From positions 1 through 17,658 of the forward strand of contig JALWSI010000152.1 in the NCBI GenBank assembly GCA_027080315.1: a stretch of 17,658 bases of DNA. Reading direction: 5' to 3'. Within the stretch, counting starts at the first letter, position 1; the number at the start of each line of letters is the position of its first letter. A program made the translations under genes and the position numbers. Below the pieces are notes generated by a model that was given only the letters and a program-made list of their open reading frames with translations, was not told where the DNA came from and made no database searches. Shown one piece after another: positions 1 through 6,996 of the stretch. Source of the stretch: a bacterium (lineage in GTDB: Bacteria; Thermosulfidibacterota; Thermosulfidibacteria; Thermosulfidibacterales; JALWSI01).

Positions 1-381
1 AGTCAGGGAGGCAGCTTAAGCTGGATGGTGCTGGGAATAGGCCTGAATGTGAACACAGAGAGATTCCCAGCTGAACTCACCCACCGAGCCACCTCTCTCT
101 ATGTGGAGACTGGCAAGAGATGGTGCCGAGCAGAGCTGCTGATTCAACTGCTGTTGAAGATAAGAGTCCTCTATCGCCAATGGCAGATGGGAAACACCGA
201 GGAGATCTTCTCAAAGTGGAGGGAGATGAGCTATACCCTGGGCCGCAGGGTTAAGACAGAGCAGGGGTTCACAGGGTACGCCGAAGAGGTAACTCCCCAG
301 GGAGGGCTTGTGATCAGGGGTGACAGTGGAGATCGCCTGGTGGTTAACGCCGGGGATGTAGATGTGATTCAAGAGCCCTGA
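1..381 (+). CDS. birA: Biotin--[acetyl-CoA-carboxylase] ligase, C-terminal part (5' truncated by window edge)
   Basis: The reading frame is open from base 1 to the TGA at 379-381, so the gene starts before the window. The visible 126 residues begin with the end of the catalytic domain, where VLGIGLNVN matches the conserved glycine/asparagine strand near the biotin-binding site of BirA/LplA-fold ligases. They continue through an alpha-helical stretch with KWREMSYTLG and end in a small SH3-like C-terminal domain (GYAEEV through VVNAGDVDVI). The enzyme activates biotin with ATP and attaches it to the lysine of biotin carboxyl carrier proteins in the cytoplasm. Whether an N-terminal DNA-binding domain exists, making it a repressor as well, cannot be seen. 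The next gene starts 7 bases downstream, so the two are probably co-transcribed. Family assignment is firm; the truncation is only the window edge. Confidence 0.9.
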   Translation, partial: SQGGSLSWMVLGIGLNVNTERFPAELTHRATSLYVETGKRWCRAELLIQLLLKIRVLYRQWQMGNTEEIFSKWREMSYTLGRRVKTEQGFTGYAEEVTPQGGLVIRGDSGDRLVVNAGDVDVIQEP

Positions 382-388
382 GGGTCAA

Positions 389-1513
389 GTGGGTCAGACG
401 AGAGTTAGCCAAAGAGACTCCCTGCTTCCCTTCATAGCCTTCTCCCTTGCCCTACACATAGTGTTCTTCATCATCTTCTCTATTCTTCCCTCAACCCTAC
501 CTGTACCCAAGTTTTTGAAGAAGAAGGCAGAAGAGGAAGAGAAAAAGCCCATATACGTCAAGATCTTGGATATGCCGAAGTCCAAGAAGGAAGAGAGCCC
601 CCCCAAGAACGCCCATATCATCTCCCAGTTCAACACCAGAAAGAAGGGCCCTAAGGGTAAGCAGTTACCATCCTTCGCTTCGGGGAGCGCCCCTGTGTTC
701 ACCCCCAAACCGGGTCCCCCTATTGATATTCCTGGAACCCCAGGCCACCCAGGGTCAAAGCCGTCGGTTGCATCTCCCCTCACCCCTCCAGCAATGGAGC
801 AGCCCCCACAAGAGGCCAAAAAAGAGAGCAAGAAAGAGAGAAAAAGGAAGACGGCAGAGACGAGGGAGAGCGTCAAACAGGGAACACCGCCAAAACCCGT
901 GAAAAGGGCGGCCAAAGAGAACAAAGAGAAGATGAAGAAAGAGGCACCCTCCCAAAAAGTGGCCTCAAAGAAGAGAGAAGAGAGGAAAGAAAAGAAGAAA
1001 ATTGAAGCGAAAAAAGAACCCCAAAAGAGCCAGGTGGTTGTTAAGAAAGAGCCCTCTCCCAATGTTAAGCCCTCACCTTCCACTCCACCGGTGCCAAAAA
1101 GGAAGATCCCCCTATTTGACCCTGCTCTGATAAACCAGTACGCCAAACGCCTTAATCCCCAGATGGATACAGGGGAATCCGTCACCTTAGAGCTTGACAC
1201 CAAGAAGTCAAAGTACATCTCGTACTTTCAACATATTAAAGAGAAACTCTACCTTGTGTGGAGGTACCCCTCCCAGGCCAGAGCCGCAGGGATACAGGGT
1301 GCGCTTCGTCTCCTCTTTGTGATTGACCGAAGCGGCCACCTCACTGAGGTTAGGTTACTAACCAGCTCAGGTTACACAATCTTGGACAACGAGGCCCTGA
1401 GAGCCATAAGGGCAGCAGCTCCCTTCGGCCCCTTCCCCAGCGATTGGAGGGAGAAGGAGCTCAGGATAAAGGCAAGGTTCATCTACAGGCTCTACAGCGA
1501 GGGATTCCAGTAG
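389..1513 (+). CDS. TonB family energy transducer (first copy, linked to birA)
   Basis: This 374-residue protein is an inner-membrane-anchored periplasmic protein of the TonB/TolA type, which couples the proton-motive force to outer-membrane transporters. One membrane segment lies at about residues 12-34. A long periplasmic linker at about 40-235 is very rich in Lys, Glu and Pro. A TonB C-terminal domain at about 275-370 includes VWRYPSQARAAGIQG, a central SSGYTILDNEAL and AAPFGPFP. This C-terminal pattern is, from general knowledge, common in delta-proteobacterial TonB-like proteins. The start is GTG, 7 bases after the birA stop, so translation may be coupled. The linker composition keeps other frames open here, but those are shadows. 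No B12 riboswitch precedes it, which suggests a general or different role from the second TonB at 1829. TolA is an alternative, but no Tol-Pal genes are nearby. Confidence 0.82.
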   Translation: MGQTRVSQRDSLLPFIAFSLALHIVFFIIFSILPSTLPVPKFLKKKAEEEEKKPIYVKILDMPKSKKEESPPKNAHIISQFNTRKKGPKGKQLPSFASGSAPVFTPKPGPPIDIPGTPGHPGSKPSVASPLTPPAMEQPPQEAKKESKKERKRKTAETRESVKQGTPPKPVKRAAKENKEKMKKEAPSQKVASKKREERKEKKKIEAKKEPQKSQVVVKKEPSPNVKPSPSTPPVPKRKIPLFDPALINQYAKRLNPQMDTGESVTLELDTKKSKYISYFQHIKEKLYLVWRYPSQARAAGIQGALRLLFVIDRSGHLTEVRLLTSSGYTILDNEALRAIRAAAPFGPFPSDWREKELRIKARFIYRLYSEGFQ

Positions 1514-1564
1514 GCCAAGCCATTTTCAAGAAGCTGCGAGCCTTGCTACTTAAACCCAAACTCC

Positions 1565-1593
1565 TTGTCTTCTGTAACTTAAAGGAATAGATT
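1565..1593 (+). promoter_or_regulatory. Candidate sigma-70 promoter for riboswitch 1 / second tonB
   Basis: TTGTCT at 1565-1570 and TAGATT at 1588-1593 are separated by 17 bases. A start site near 1600 would fall just before the riboswitch aptamer at 1605, which is the expected position. TATACA at 1593-1598 is an alternative -10. The boxes match the consensus only partly, so the position relative to the riboswitch is the main support. Confidence 0.4.
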
Positions 1594-1600
1594 ATACACA

Positions 1601-1785
1601 GTCTGGGTGACGGGAAGACCGGTGAAAGTCCGGCGCGGACCCGCCACTGTGACCGGGGACGAAAACCGCAACAAACCACTGGGGCACCAAGGCCCTGGGA
1701 AGGAGCGGTAAGTAGGACGATCCGGAAGCCAGGAGACCGACCCAGGCGAGTTCCTGTAGATCAGGAGGCCCTCGGGGACGGGCTC
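1601..1785 (+). promoter_or_regulatory. Cobalamin (AdoCbl-type) riboswitch 1, upstream of tonB
   Basis: The RNA shows the characteristic cobalamin riboswitch elements in order. These are GGTGAAAGTCCGG (1621-1633), the CCGCCACTGT element (1641-1650), the CTGGGAAGG block (1695-1703) and the B12 box AAGCCAGGAGACC (1726-1738). A P13-like hairpin follows (TCCTG / CAGGA around 1752-1766). The aptamer core 1605-1750 is almost the same as the copy at 2747-2893, with four transitions and one single-base indel. Expression platform: CGGGCTC (1779-1785) can pair with GAGCCCG (1811-1817), and that pairing competes with a hairpin that covers the tonB Shine-Dalgarno region at 1802-1823. No U-tract terminator follows, so control is probably at translation initiation. 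The ligand is expected to be adenosylcobalamin or a related corrinoid, turning the gene off. Confidence 0.93.
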
Positions 1786-1801
1786 AACCCTTTCTTATTG
1801 C

Positions 1802-1825
1802 CCTTCCCCAGAGCCCGGGAAGGAG
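1802..1825 (+). promoter_or_regulatory. Ribosome-binding-site sequestering hairpin of riboswitch 1
   Basis: CCTTCCC at 1802-1808 is perfectly complementary to GGGAAGG at 1817-1823, with an 8-base loop. The 3' arm overlaps the Shine-Dalgarno AGGAG at 1821-1825, four bases from the ATG at 1829. When formed, this hairpin should block translation of the second tonB. The alternative helix 1779-1785 / 1811-1817 uses the loop and the first base of the 3' arm, so it would act as an anti-sequestor. The pairing is seen in the sequence; the switching is inferred. Confidence 0.6.
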
Positions 1826-1828
1826 AGG

Positions 1829-2665
1829 ATGGGTTTCAAGGAGAAGAATTGGTGTTTCTGGCTGGCATCCCTATGGATCCATCTATGCCTATTTTTGATC
1901 TTCTCACTTCTTCCCCACGGTAAAGGGCTCTCTCTCAAAAGCCCAGGCTCGGGAGTTTGTATTGAGGTTAGATTGCTGGAACAGAAAGCAAAACCGTCTT
2001 CTTCCATAGAATCAGAAGTAAAGAGAAAAAAGGTAAGGCTGGCAAGAGTAGATACCCACCCTACACACCCACCTTCAAAGAAGAGAAGGTTTAAGAAGCA
2101 GACCTACAAGAAGCCCACAAAGGAAAGAGAAAAAGCAAAAAGAGTAGAAAAGAAGAACCCCTCAAAGAAAGAGAAGATCACCACACCCGAAAGGGCAAAA
2201 CCCTCCCCTACTGCCAAGGTGGCTCTTCAAAACAGTAAAGAGATGCGAGAGAAAAAGGTTTCGCTCCATACAGCCTCTTTCTATTCTTTTGATAAGCCAC
2301 AAAGTGATAAACCACAAACAGTCCTCCAAAATACCTCTTACGGTCTTCAACTTCCAAATGGCAGTATAGAAGAGGGTATGGGAGGTCCCCTGCCACCTAC
2401 TCCAATTCAGCAAGAGAAGCCCCCCTATCCCCCGCTTGCCAGAAGAAGGGGATACCAAGGCAGGCTCGTTCTTAAGCTGCTGGTCTCAAAGGATGGAAGG
2501 GTGGCCACGGTTAGGGTGGTGAAGTCTTCAGGTTACTCCATTCTTGACAGGGCTGCTTTGAAAACGGTGAAGAGGTGGCGATTCATCCCCGCACGCTTAG
2601 GAAGTGAAACCATACCCTTTTGGGTAGAGGTGCCAGTGGTCTTCAGACTTGATGGAGAAGGGTGA
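1829..2665 (+). CDS. tonB: TonB family protein under B12 riboswitch control
   Basis: This 278-residue TonB has one N-terminal membrane anchor (about residues 8-29) and a Lys/Pro-rich periplasmic linker (about 50-190). Its TonB C-terminal domain at about 195-275 contains PPYPPLARRRGYQG, VVKSSGYSILDRAAL, WRFIPAR and a final PVVFRL strand. The ATG at 1829 is preceded by AGGAG at 1821-1825. It should work with ExbB/ExbD (not in the window) to energise an outer-membrane receptor. The cobalamin riboswitch upstream and btuB directly downstream point to a TonB dedicated to B12 uptake. It shares general architecture with the TonB at 389-1513, but the C-terminal domains are of different subtypes (YP-x-A-x-x-x-G plus WRFxPA here), so it is not a simple recent duplicate. 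Confidence 0.88.
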   Translation: MGFKEKNWCFWLASLWIHLCLFLIFSLLPHGKGLSLKSPGSGVCIEVRLLEQKAKPSSSIESEVKRKKVRLARVDTHPTHPPSKKRRFKKQTYKKPTKEREKAKRVEKKNPSKKEKITTPERAKPSPTAKVALQNSKEMREKKVSLHTASFYSFDKPQSDKPQTVLQNTSYGLQLPNGSIEEGMGGPLPPTPIQQEKPPYPPLARRRGYQGRLVLKLLVSKDGRVATVRVVKSSGYSILDRAALKTVKRWRFIPARLGSETIPFWVEVPVVFRLDGEG

Positions 2666-2681
2666 GACCTGCCCAAAGAGA

Positions 2682-2710
2682 TTGACCTAACTTCCAACCT
2701 ATAGTATTTG
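2682..2710 (+). promoter_or_regulatory. Possible promoter upstream of riboswitch 2
   Basis: TTGACC at 2682-2687 is a good -35 box. The best-spaced -10, TATTTG at 2705-2710 with a 17-base spacer, is weak; TATAGT at 2700-2705 is a better hexamer but only 12 bases away. The site lies 37 bases before the second aptamer. Transcription of btuB could instead, or also, come through from the tonB promoter, since no terminator is seen after 2665. Confidence 0.3.
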
Positions 2711-2742
2711 TCTCAATGTTCTTTGAAAAAAAGGTGACTCTC

Positions 2743-2945
2743 CCTTGGGTGACGGGAAGACCGGTGAAAGTCCGGCGCGGACCCGCCACTGTGACCGAGG
2801 ACGAAAGCCGCAACAAACCACTGGGGCACCAAGGCTCTGGGAAGGAGCGGTAAGTAGGATGATCCGGAAGCCAGGAGACCGACCCAAGGCGAGCCTCACC
2901 CGGAGGTGATCAGGCAAAAGGTCCTCGGGATACGGGACTGTGAGG
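2743..2945 (+). promoter_or_regulatory. Cobalamin riboswitch 2, upstream of btuB
   Basis: The core at 2747-2893 carries the same conserved blocks as riboswitch 1, including GGTGAAAGTCCGG (2763-2775), CCGCCACTGT (2783-2792) and the B12 box AAGCCAGGAGACC (2868-2880). It differs from the first copy only by four transitions and one inserted A. A hairpin GCCTCACC / GGTGATCAGGC follows at about 2893-2914 and differs in sequence from that of copy 1. The downstream platform ends in a strong intrinsic terminator at 2970-3006. GGTCCTC (2920-2926) is perfectly complementary to GAGGACC (2988-2994) in the 3' arm of that terminator and is the best antiterminator candidate. Ligand binding should hold the first strand and allow termination, an OFF switch for btuB-btuF-btuC-btuD. 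Confidence 0.94.
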
Positions 2946-2969
2946 AAGATGATCGGAGTGATCACTCAG

Positions 2970-3006
2970 CCCCGGTTCTCAGGTGATGAGGACCGGGGAT
3001 TTTTTT
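2970..3006 (+). terminator. Riboswitch-controlled intrinsic terminator before btuB
   Basis: CCCCGGTTCTC (2970-2980) pairs with GAGGACCGGGG (2988-2998) over 11 base pairs with one G-U, around a 7-base loop. The stem is followed by A and seven T residues (3000-3006). It lies between the second cobalamin aptamer and the btuB Shine-Dalgarno site, the normal position for a transcriptional expression platform. Confidence 0.9.
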
Positions 3007-3028
3007 GAGAAAATCAAGGAGGTGTTAT

Positions 3029-5053
3029 ATGAAAGCGAAGGTTTGTGCTGTGCTAACGGCGGCTACCCTACTCTTCTCCCTATCTGTGCACTCAATGGCC
3101 CAGGAGATCAAAGAGGAGAAGAACGCCACAAGTGCCCTTAAAATGGAAGAGGTGGTTGTGACAGCCACAAGGGTGAAAGAGAAGTCCCTCACCCTTCCTG
3201 TCTCCAGCACGGTGATCACCAGCAGCAGAATAAAGAATACCGGTGCAGAAACTGTGTCGGACCTGCTGAGGTACGTGGAGGGAGCCTATGTTCAGTCCCT
3301 GGGGGGACCTGGAAGGACCACAAACCTGAGAATAAGAGGCTTAGACTCGCGATGGGTGATGGTGATGGTTGACGGTATGGAGGTTAACGATCCCATAAGC
3401 ATCGGTGGGGCATTTGATCTCTCATCCCTCTCTGTGGACGACGTTGAGAGGATAGAGGTGATCAGGGGTCCCGAAAGCCCCCTTTATGGATCCGACGCCA
3501 TGGCAGGGGTGGTGAACGTTATCACCAGAACCGGTGAGAGCAAGCCCTCTTTCTCTCTATCGGGATACACAGGCTCTATGGACACCTGGCAGACCAGGTT
3601 CTCATCCTCTGGCAAGCTGGGTCTACTTGACTACTCCCTTGCCGCCTCCCACTTTGAGACCAACGGCGTTGCAAAGGACGATCGGTGCTGGAGGAGCAAC
3701 TACGCAGCGAAGGTGGGCGCCGATCTTAAAGAGAACCTTAGGGTAGAAGGAACCTTGAGGTTCATACGCAATGACCTTCAATACGATGATCTTGACTTCA
3801 TGAACTACAAGACCTTCAACGATCCCAACCAGTACCAAAAGAACCACCACCTAATAGCCACCTTCAACATAAACTACTTCCCTGTTGACTGGTGGGAGAC
3901 CCAGTTGAAGTTTGGTCTCTCTGACACAAGAAGGAAGTACAGCGATAAGTGGGATCCTGAATCAAGAGATCACCAGGACTTCGGTGGAGGGTTTGTAACA
4001 GATCAACTAAGCAGCGAGCAGAGCTACACAGGGAGAATAAAGAAGATAGACTGGCAGAACACACTCTATCTTCTGGACAGAGAGAACGTAAAGAACACAT
4101 TGGTTGTGGGATACGAGTACAGGGAAGACGAGGGGAAAAGCACATCTAACATCATAAACTCAAGTTCACAGGGTATCTACGAGGACAAGACCAGGTTCCC
4201 ATTCCACCGCAGCCAGCTCATAGGCTACTACCTTCAGAACGAGCTAAGGTTATGGGATGCCCTCACAATACTGGCTGGGATTAGATACGATGATCCAGAC
4301 GATTTCGGTGGCAGAACAACCTACAATCTGGGGGCAAGTTACCACCTGCAAGCAACAGACACCATTCTTAAAGCCAGGTACGCCACGGGATTCAAGAGGC
4401 CTACCCTTTACGAACTCTACGCGCCTCCAAACCCGGCGTGGTACTTTCTGGGAGGCAACAGAGGCCTGGTGCCGGAAGAGGGAGAGAGCTACGAGCTGGG
4501 ATTCACCCAATTCCTCTTTTCACACAGGGTGACCTTTGACTTCACCTTTTTCCACGAGGCCATTGACAAGAAGATCATGTGGTACACAGACCCTGTAACC
4601 TTTCAAGGCACCTACGAAAACATCTCAACCATTGTAGATAAGGGAGTGGAGCTTGGACTCACAATCACCCCCCTTAAAAACCTGCTCATCAAAGCCAGCT
4701 ACACATACACGGACACCGACGACAGGGAACACCATCGCAGGGTAGAAAGGGTCCCTCTCAACCAGTGGAACCTCTCGGCATTCTACACCTGGAAAGAGAA
4801 GCTGAACGCCTATCTTGGAGTGAGGTTCGCAGGAGACAGGATTGACACATATAGAAAAACTCCCTCTGGTAACCTAAAACCCTACTACGCCAACTCTTAC
4901 ACCGTGGTTGATGGCAGAATCAGCTACAAGGTGAGGCCTAACTTTGAGCTATTCTTGAGGGGAGCCAACATATTCAACAGAGAGTACGAAGAGGTTAAGG
5001 GATACGAGGCTCCTCATGCCCAATGGTACCTGGGAGGCAAGATAAGATTTTAA
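3029..5053 (+). CDS. btuB: TonB-dependent outer-membrane cobalamin receptor BtuB
   Basis: This is a 674-residue TonB-dependent receptor. A signal peptide runs to about residue 24 (cleavage near SMA/QE). The TonB box EEVVVTATR lies at 40-48, and the plug domain at about 55-155 includes LRIRGLDSRWVMVMVDG and VERIEVIRGPESPLYGSDA. The beta-barrel fills the rest, with a C-terminal strand ending in phenylalanine (GGKIRF), as needed for BAM insertion. The start chosen is ATG 3029, which has AAGGAGG at 3016-3022. The in-frame TTG at 3005 lies inside the U-tract of the terminator and has no ribosome site. The preceding cobalamin riboswitch and the following btuF-btuC-btuD genes identify the substrate as cobalamin or another corrinoid. 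It is the first gene of the riboswitch-controlled transport operon. Confidence 0.92.
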   Translation: MKAKVCAVLTAATLLFSLSVHSMAQEIKEEKNATSALKMEEVVVTATRVKEKSLTLPVSSTVITSSRIKNTGAETVSDLLRYVEGAYVQSLGGPGRTTNLRIRGLDSRWVMVMVDGMEVNDPISIGGAFDLSSLSVDDVERIEVIRGPESPLYGSDAMAGVVNVITRTGESKPSFSLSGYTGSMDTWQTRFSSSGKLGLLDYSLAASHFETNGVAKDDRCWRSNYAAKVGADLKENLRVEGTLRFIRNDLQYDDLDFMNYKTFNDPNQYQKNHHLIATFNINYFPVDWWETQLKFGLSDTRRKYSDKWDPESRDHQDFGGGFVTDQLSSEQSYTGRIKKIDWQNTLYLLDRENVKNTLVVGYEYREDEGKSTSNIINSSSQGIYEDKTRFPFHRSQLIGYYLQNELRLWDALTILAGIRYDDPDDFGGRTTYNLGASYHLQATDTILKARYATGFKRPTLYELYAPPNPAWYFLGGNRGLVPEEGESYELGFTQFLFSHRVTFDFTFFHEAIDKKIMWYTDPVTFQGTYENISTIVDKGVELGLTITPLKNLLIKASYTYTDTDDREHHRRVERVPLNQWNLSAFYTWKEKLNAYLGVRFAGDRIDTYRKTPSGNLKPYYANSYTVVDGRISYKVRPNFELFLRGANIFNREYEEVKGYEAPHAQWYLGGKIRF

Positions 5054-5105
5054 AAGCCGATTCTTTTAGACCCAACATCCTAAAAATGGTAGTTCCTACC
5101 CCTAA

Positions 5106-5137
5106 GGGGAGGCCTGGTTGAAAGCCAGGCCTCTCCC
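5106..5137 (+). repeat. Intercistronic hairpin between btuB and btuF
   Basis: GAGGCCTGG (5109-5117) pairs perfectly with CCAGGCCTC (5125-5133). The helix extends inward by G-U and A-U pairs to a three-base loop, and outward by GGG/CCC around a bulged T. There is no T-run after it, so it is not a standard terminator. It may protect the btuB 3' end, set receptor-to-permease ratios by processing, or attenuate weakly. A smaller competing hairpin CCCC-TAA-GGGG overlaps its 5' side (5099-5109). Confidence 0.55.
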
Positions 5138-5164
5138 ATTAAGACAGGAAGAGAGTTACTCATT

Positions 5165-6004
5165 ATGAAGGGTAGATTCGTTTTTGCCGTAGTGGCACTG
5201 CTTCTCTTCTTCTCTACTCCGGCAGTAGCAAAAGAGTATCACCGCATTGTCTCTTTGGGACCCACAATCACCGAAGAACTCTACCAACTGGGTGCAGGAG
5301 ACAGGGTTGTAGGTTGCACCATCTATTGCAAAAGGAAGGAGGCCGCATCAAAACCCCGGGTTGCCAAGGCTATAGAGGTTGACCTGGAAAAGGTGGTGGC
5401 CCTGAAACCGGATCTCGTGCTTGCCACCTCCCTCACAGACCTTAGGGCCATAAAGAAGCTCAGAGAAATGGGGCTGAAGGTGGTGGTCTTTCACTACCCA
5501 AGGAATTTTAGCGAAATATGCAGCCAGTTCATGGAGATTGCCCGACTGGTGGGAAGAGAAGAGCAGGCCAGAGAGATCATCAACCGCACCAAGAGCCAGA
5601 TTGAGGAGATTGCCAGGTCAGTCAAAGGATTGAAGAAACCAAAGGTCTTCGTTGAAATCGGAGCAAGGCCTCTCTTCACCGCTACGAAAGACTCCTTCAT
5701 AGACCAGCTCGTGGCCCTTGCAGGTGGTATGAACATTGTGAAGACAGGTGGTAGCGGCATATACAGCAGGGAAGCGGTGATTAAAGAAAACCCCCATGTG
5801 ATCATCATAACCACCATGGGGATAACCGCAGAGGAGAAGAAAGCCTGGGAAAGGTTCAAGAGCATGAGGGCTGTGAAGGAGAAGAGGATATACGTGATGG
5901 ACTCTTACAAGCTATGCACCCCAACCCCCATAACCTTTGTAGAGGCCCTGAAAGAGATGGTAGAGATCCTGCATCCGGGGAAGGCTCATTGGGAAAGAGG
6001 CTGA
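5165..6004 (+). CDS. btuF: Periplasmic cobalamin-binding protein of ABC importer
   Basis: This 279-residue class III substrate-binding protein should bring B12 from BtuB to the BtuCD importer. Residues 1-22 form a signal peptide with an AVA cleavage site. There is no lipobox cysteine, so it is probably soluble in the periplasm. The mature part begins with the family's strand and helix, YHRIVSLGPTITEELYQLG. It has VVGCTIYC near residues 45-55, the LEKVVALKPDLVLA segment, and the linking helix before the second lobe (about 110-150), which includes GGMNIV. These are typical of the BtuF/FecB-like periplasmic-binding fold. It sits 111 bases after btuB, with an unusual hairpin in between, and overlaps the start of btuC. 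Heme or siderophore binding proteins share the fold, but the riboswitch and btuB context favour corrinoid. Confidence 0.88.
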   Translation: MKGRFVFAVVALLLFFSTPAVAKEYHRIVSLGPTITEELYQLGAGDRVVGCTIYCKRKEAASKPRVAKAIEVDLEKVVALKPDLVLATSLTDLRAIKKLREMGLKVVVFHYPRNFSEICSQFMEIARLVGREEQAREIINRTKSQIEEIARSVKGLKKPKVFVEIGARPLFTATKDSFIDQLVALAGGMNIVKTGGSGIYSREAVIKENPHVIIITTMGITAEEKKAWERFKSMRAVKEKRIYVMDSYKLCTPTPITFVEALKEMVEILHPGKAHWERG

Positions 6005-6996
6005 TTCAGTGGACGGTTTGGGTCTCTCTCCTTCTTGGAGCTCTCGTTGCCGTAGGGTTCTTCTCCCTGGCGGTGGGGTCAACGGGCTTCTCTTTCAAAG
6101 AGATATTCCTCTCTTTCTCCAAAAAGGGAAGCACCTCATACTCTATCATCTTTGATCTAAGACTGCCCCGGATACTACTGGGCTTTGCAGTGGGTGGTGC
6201 CCTGAGCCTTTCTGGGGTGATGCTTCAGGGGCTTTTTCTCAATCCCCTGGTAGAGCCCTACACCTTGGGGATATCCGGTGGAGCCGCCTTGGGAGTCTCA
6301 TTGAACATAGCTCTGCACCTTTACAGAGGAAGTGGAGTGCTATCACTTCCCATCTCGGGATTCATAGGCGCCTTGGCAGTGATACTTCTCCTCTACTCCC
6401 TCAGTACGAGACAGGGCATACTGAAGATGCAGGGCCTTCTCCTCACAGGGGTGATGATCAGCTTCATATCATCCTCCCTCATCATGCTCATAATGGCCGT
6501 CTCAAGAAGGGAGGATCTACACAGCATCATATTTTGGATCATGGGCTCATTGGGAGAGGTGAGTTGGCCCTTCGTGAAGCTCATAGGTGCTGTATCGGTC
6601 GCTGGCCTTTTTCTCTCCTACCTCTTCGCCATGGACCTCAACGCCCTGTCCTTAGGAGAAGAAGAGGCCCTGCATCTGGGAGTGAATGTTGAGAGAAGCA
6701 AGAAGTTTCTCTTCATTCTCGCCTCTCTATTAACAGGGCTGTGTGTCTCCTCGGTGGGCATAATAGGCTTTGTGGGGTTGGTAGTTCCACATTTTGTGCG
6801 CATCATTATGGGCCACGACCACAGGATCCTTCTGGTATCCTCCTTTCTCAGCGGCGCCATCTTTCTCGTTCTATGCGATACCTTGGCAAGAACCATCATA
6901 TCCCCCCTTGAGCTACCGGTAGGGGTGATTACTGGAATCGTAGGAGGGCTACTCTTCATCTATGCCCTCACCAAAAGAGAGGTAACCATGGAATGA
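5989..6996 (+). CDS. btuC: Cobalamin ABC transporter permease (FecCD family)
   Basis: This is a FecCD-family inner-membrane permease with about ten membrane segments. Diagnostic parts are DLRLPRILLGFAVGGALSLSG with its Arg-Pro-Arg, the GISGGAALG segment, IFWIMGSLG, and GIIGFVGLVVPHFVR near the coupling region for the ATPase. The start chosen is TTG 5989, preceded by GGGGAAGG at 5977-5984. It gives 335 residues, close to the usual 320-340, and overlaps btuF by 16 bases. The upstream in-frame ATG at 5914 would overlap btuF by 91 bases and add a Pro/Arg-rich, non-membrane leader, so it is unlikely. The 3' end overlaps btuD by 4 bases (ATGA), which supports coupled translation. Other members of this family carry ferric siderophores or heme; substrate here rests on context. 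Confidence 0.88.
   Translation: MGKRLIQWTVWVSLLLGALVAVGFFSLAVGSTGFSFKEIFLSFSKKGSTSYSIIFDLRLPRILLGFAVGGALSLSGVMLQGLFLNPLVEPYTLGISGGAALGVSLNIALHLYRGSGVLSLPISGFIGALAVILLLYSLSTRQGILKMQGLLLTGVMISFISSSLIMLIMAVSRREDLHSIIFWIMGSLGEVSWPFVKLIGAVSVAGLFLSYLFAMDLNALSLGEEEALHLGVNVERSKKFLFILASLLTGLCVSSVGIIGFVGLVVPHFVRIIMGHDHRILLVSSFLSGAIFLVLCDTLARTIISPLELPVGVITGIVGGLLFIYALTKREVTME

Noticed and set aside
394-1218. Long open frame (274 codons) on the - strand opposite the first tonB
   Set aside because: The translation is Phe/Ser/Leu-rich, the mirror of the AAG/GAA/CCC-rich linker on the + strand, and has no family motif. The + strand has a complete TonB architecture.
1479-1679. Short - strand frame over riboswitch 1, and the similar one at 2699-2965 over riboswitch 2
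   Set aside because: They share a peptide only because the two aptamers are near-identical RNA elements. No start site or protein feature supports them.
2961-2969. Palindrome GAGTGATCACTC (2956-2967) as a possible operator
   Set aside because: It is part of the riboswitch 2 expression platform, downstream of the probable promoter. A role in RNA folding is more likely than a repressor site, and no matching site exists elsewhere in the window.
3005-3028. Upstream TTG start that would lengthen btuB by eight residues
   Set aside because: It lies inside the terminator U-tract, has no ribosome site and would put Arg/Lys residues ahead of a normal signal peptide. ATG 3029 has AAGGAGG at good spacing.
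5914-5988. Upstream ATG start for btuC
   Set aside because: It would overlap btuF by 91 bases and add a Pro/Arg/Glu-rich leader without family similarity. TTG 5989 has GGGGAAGG just before it.
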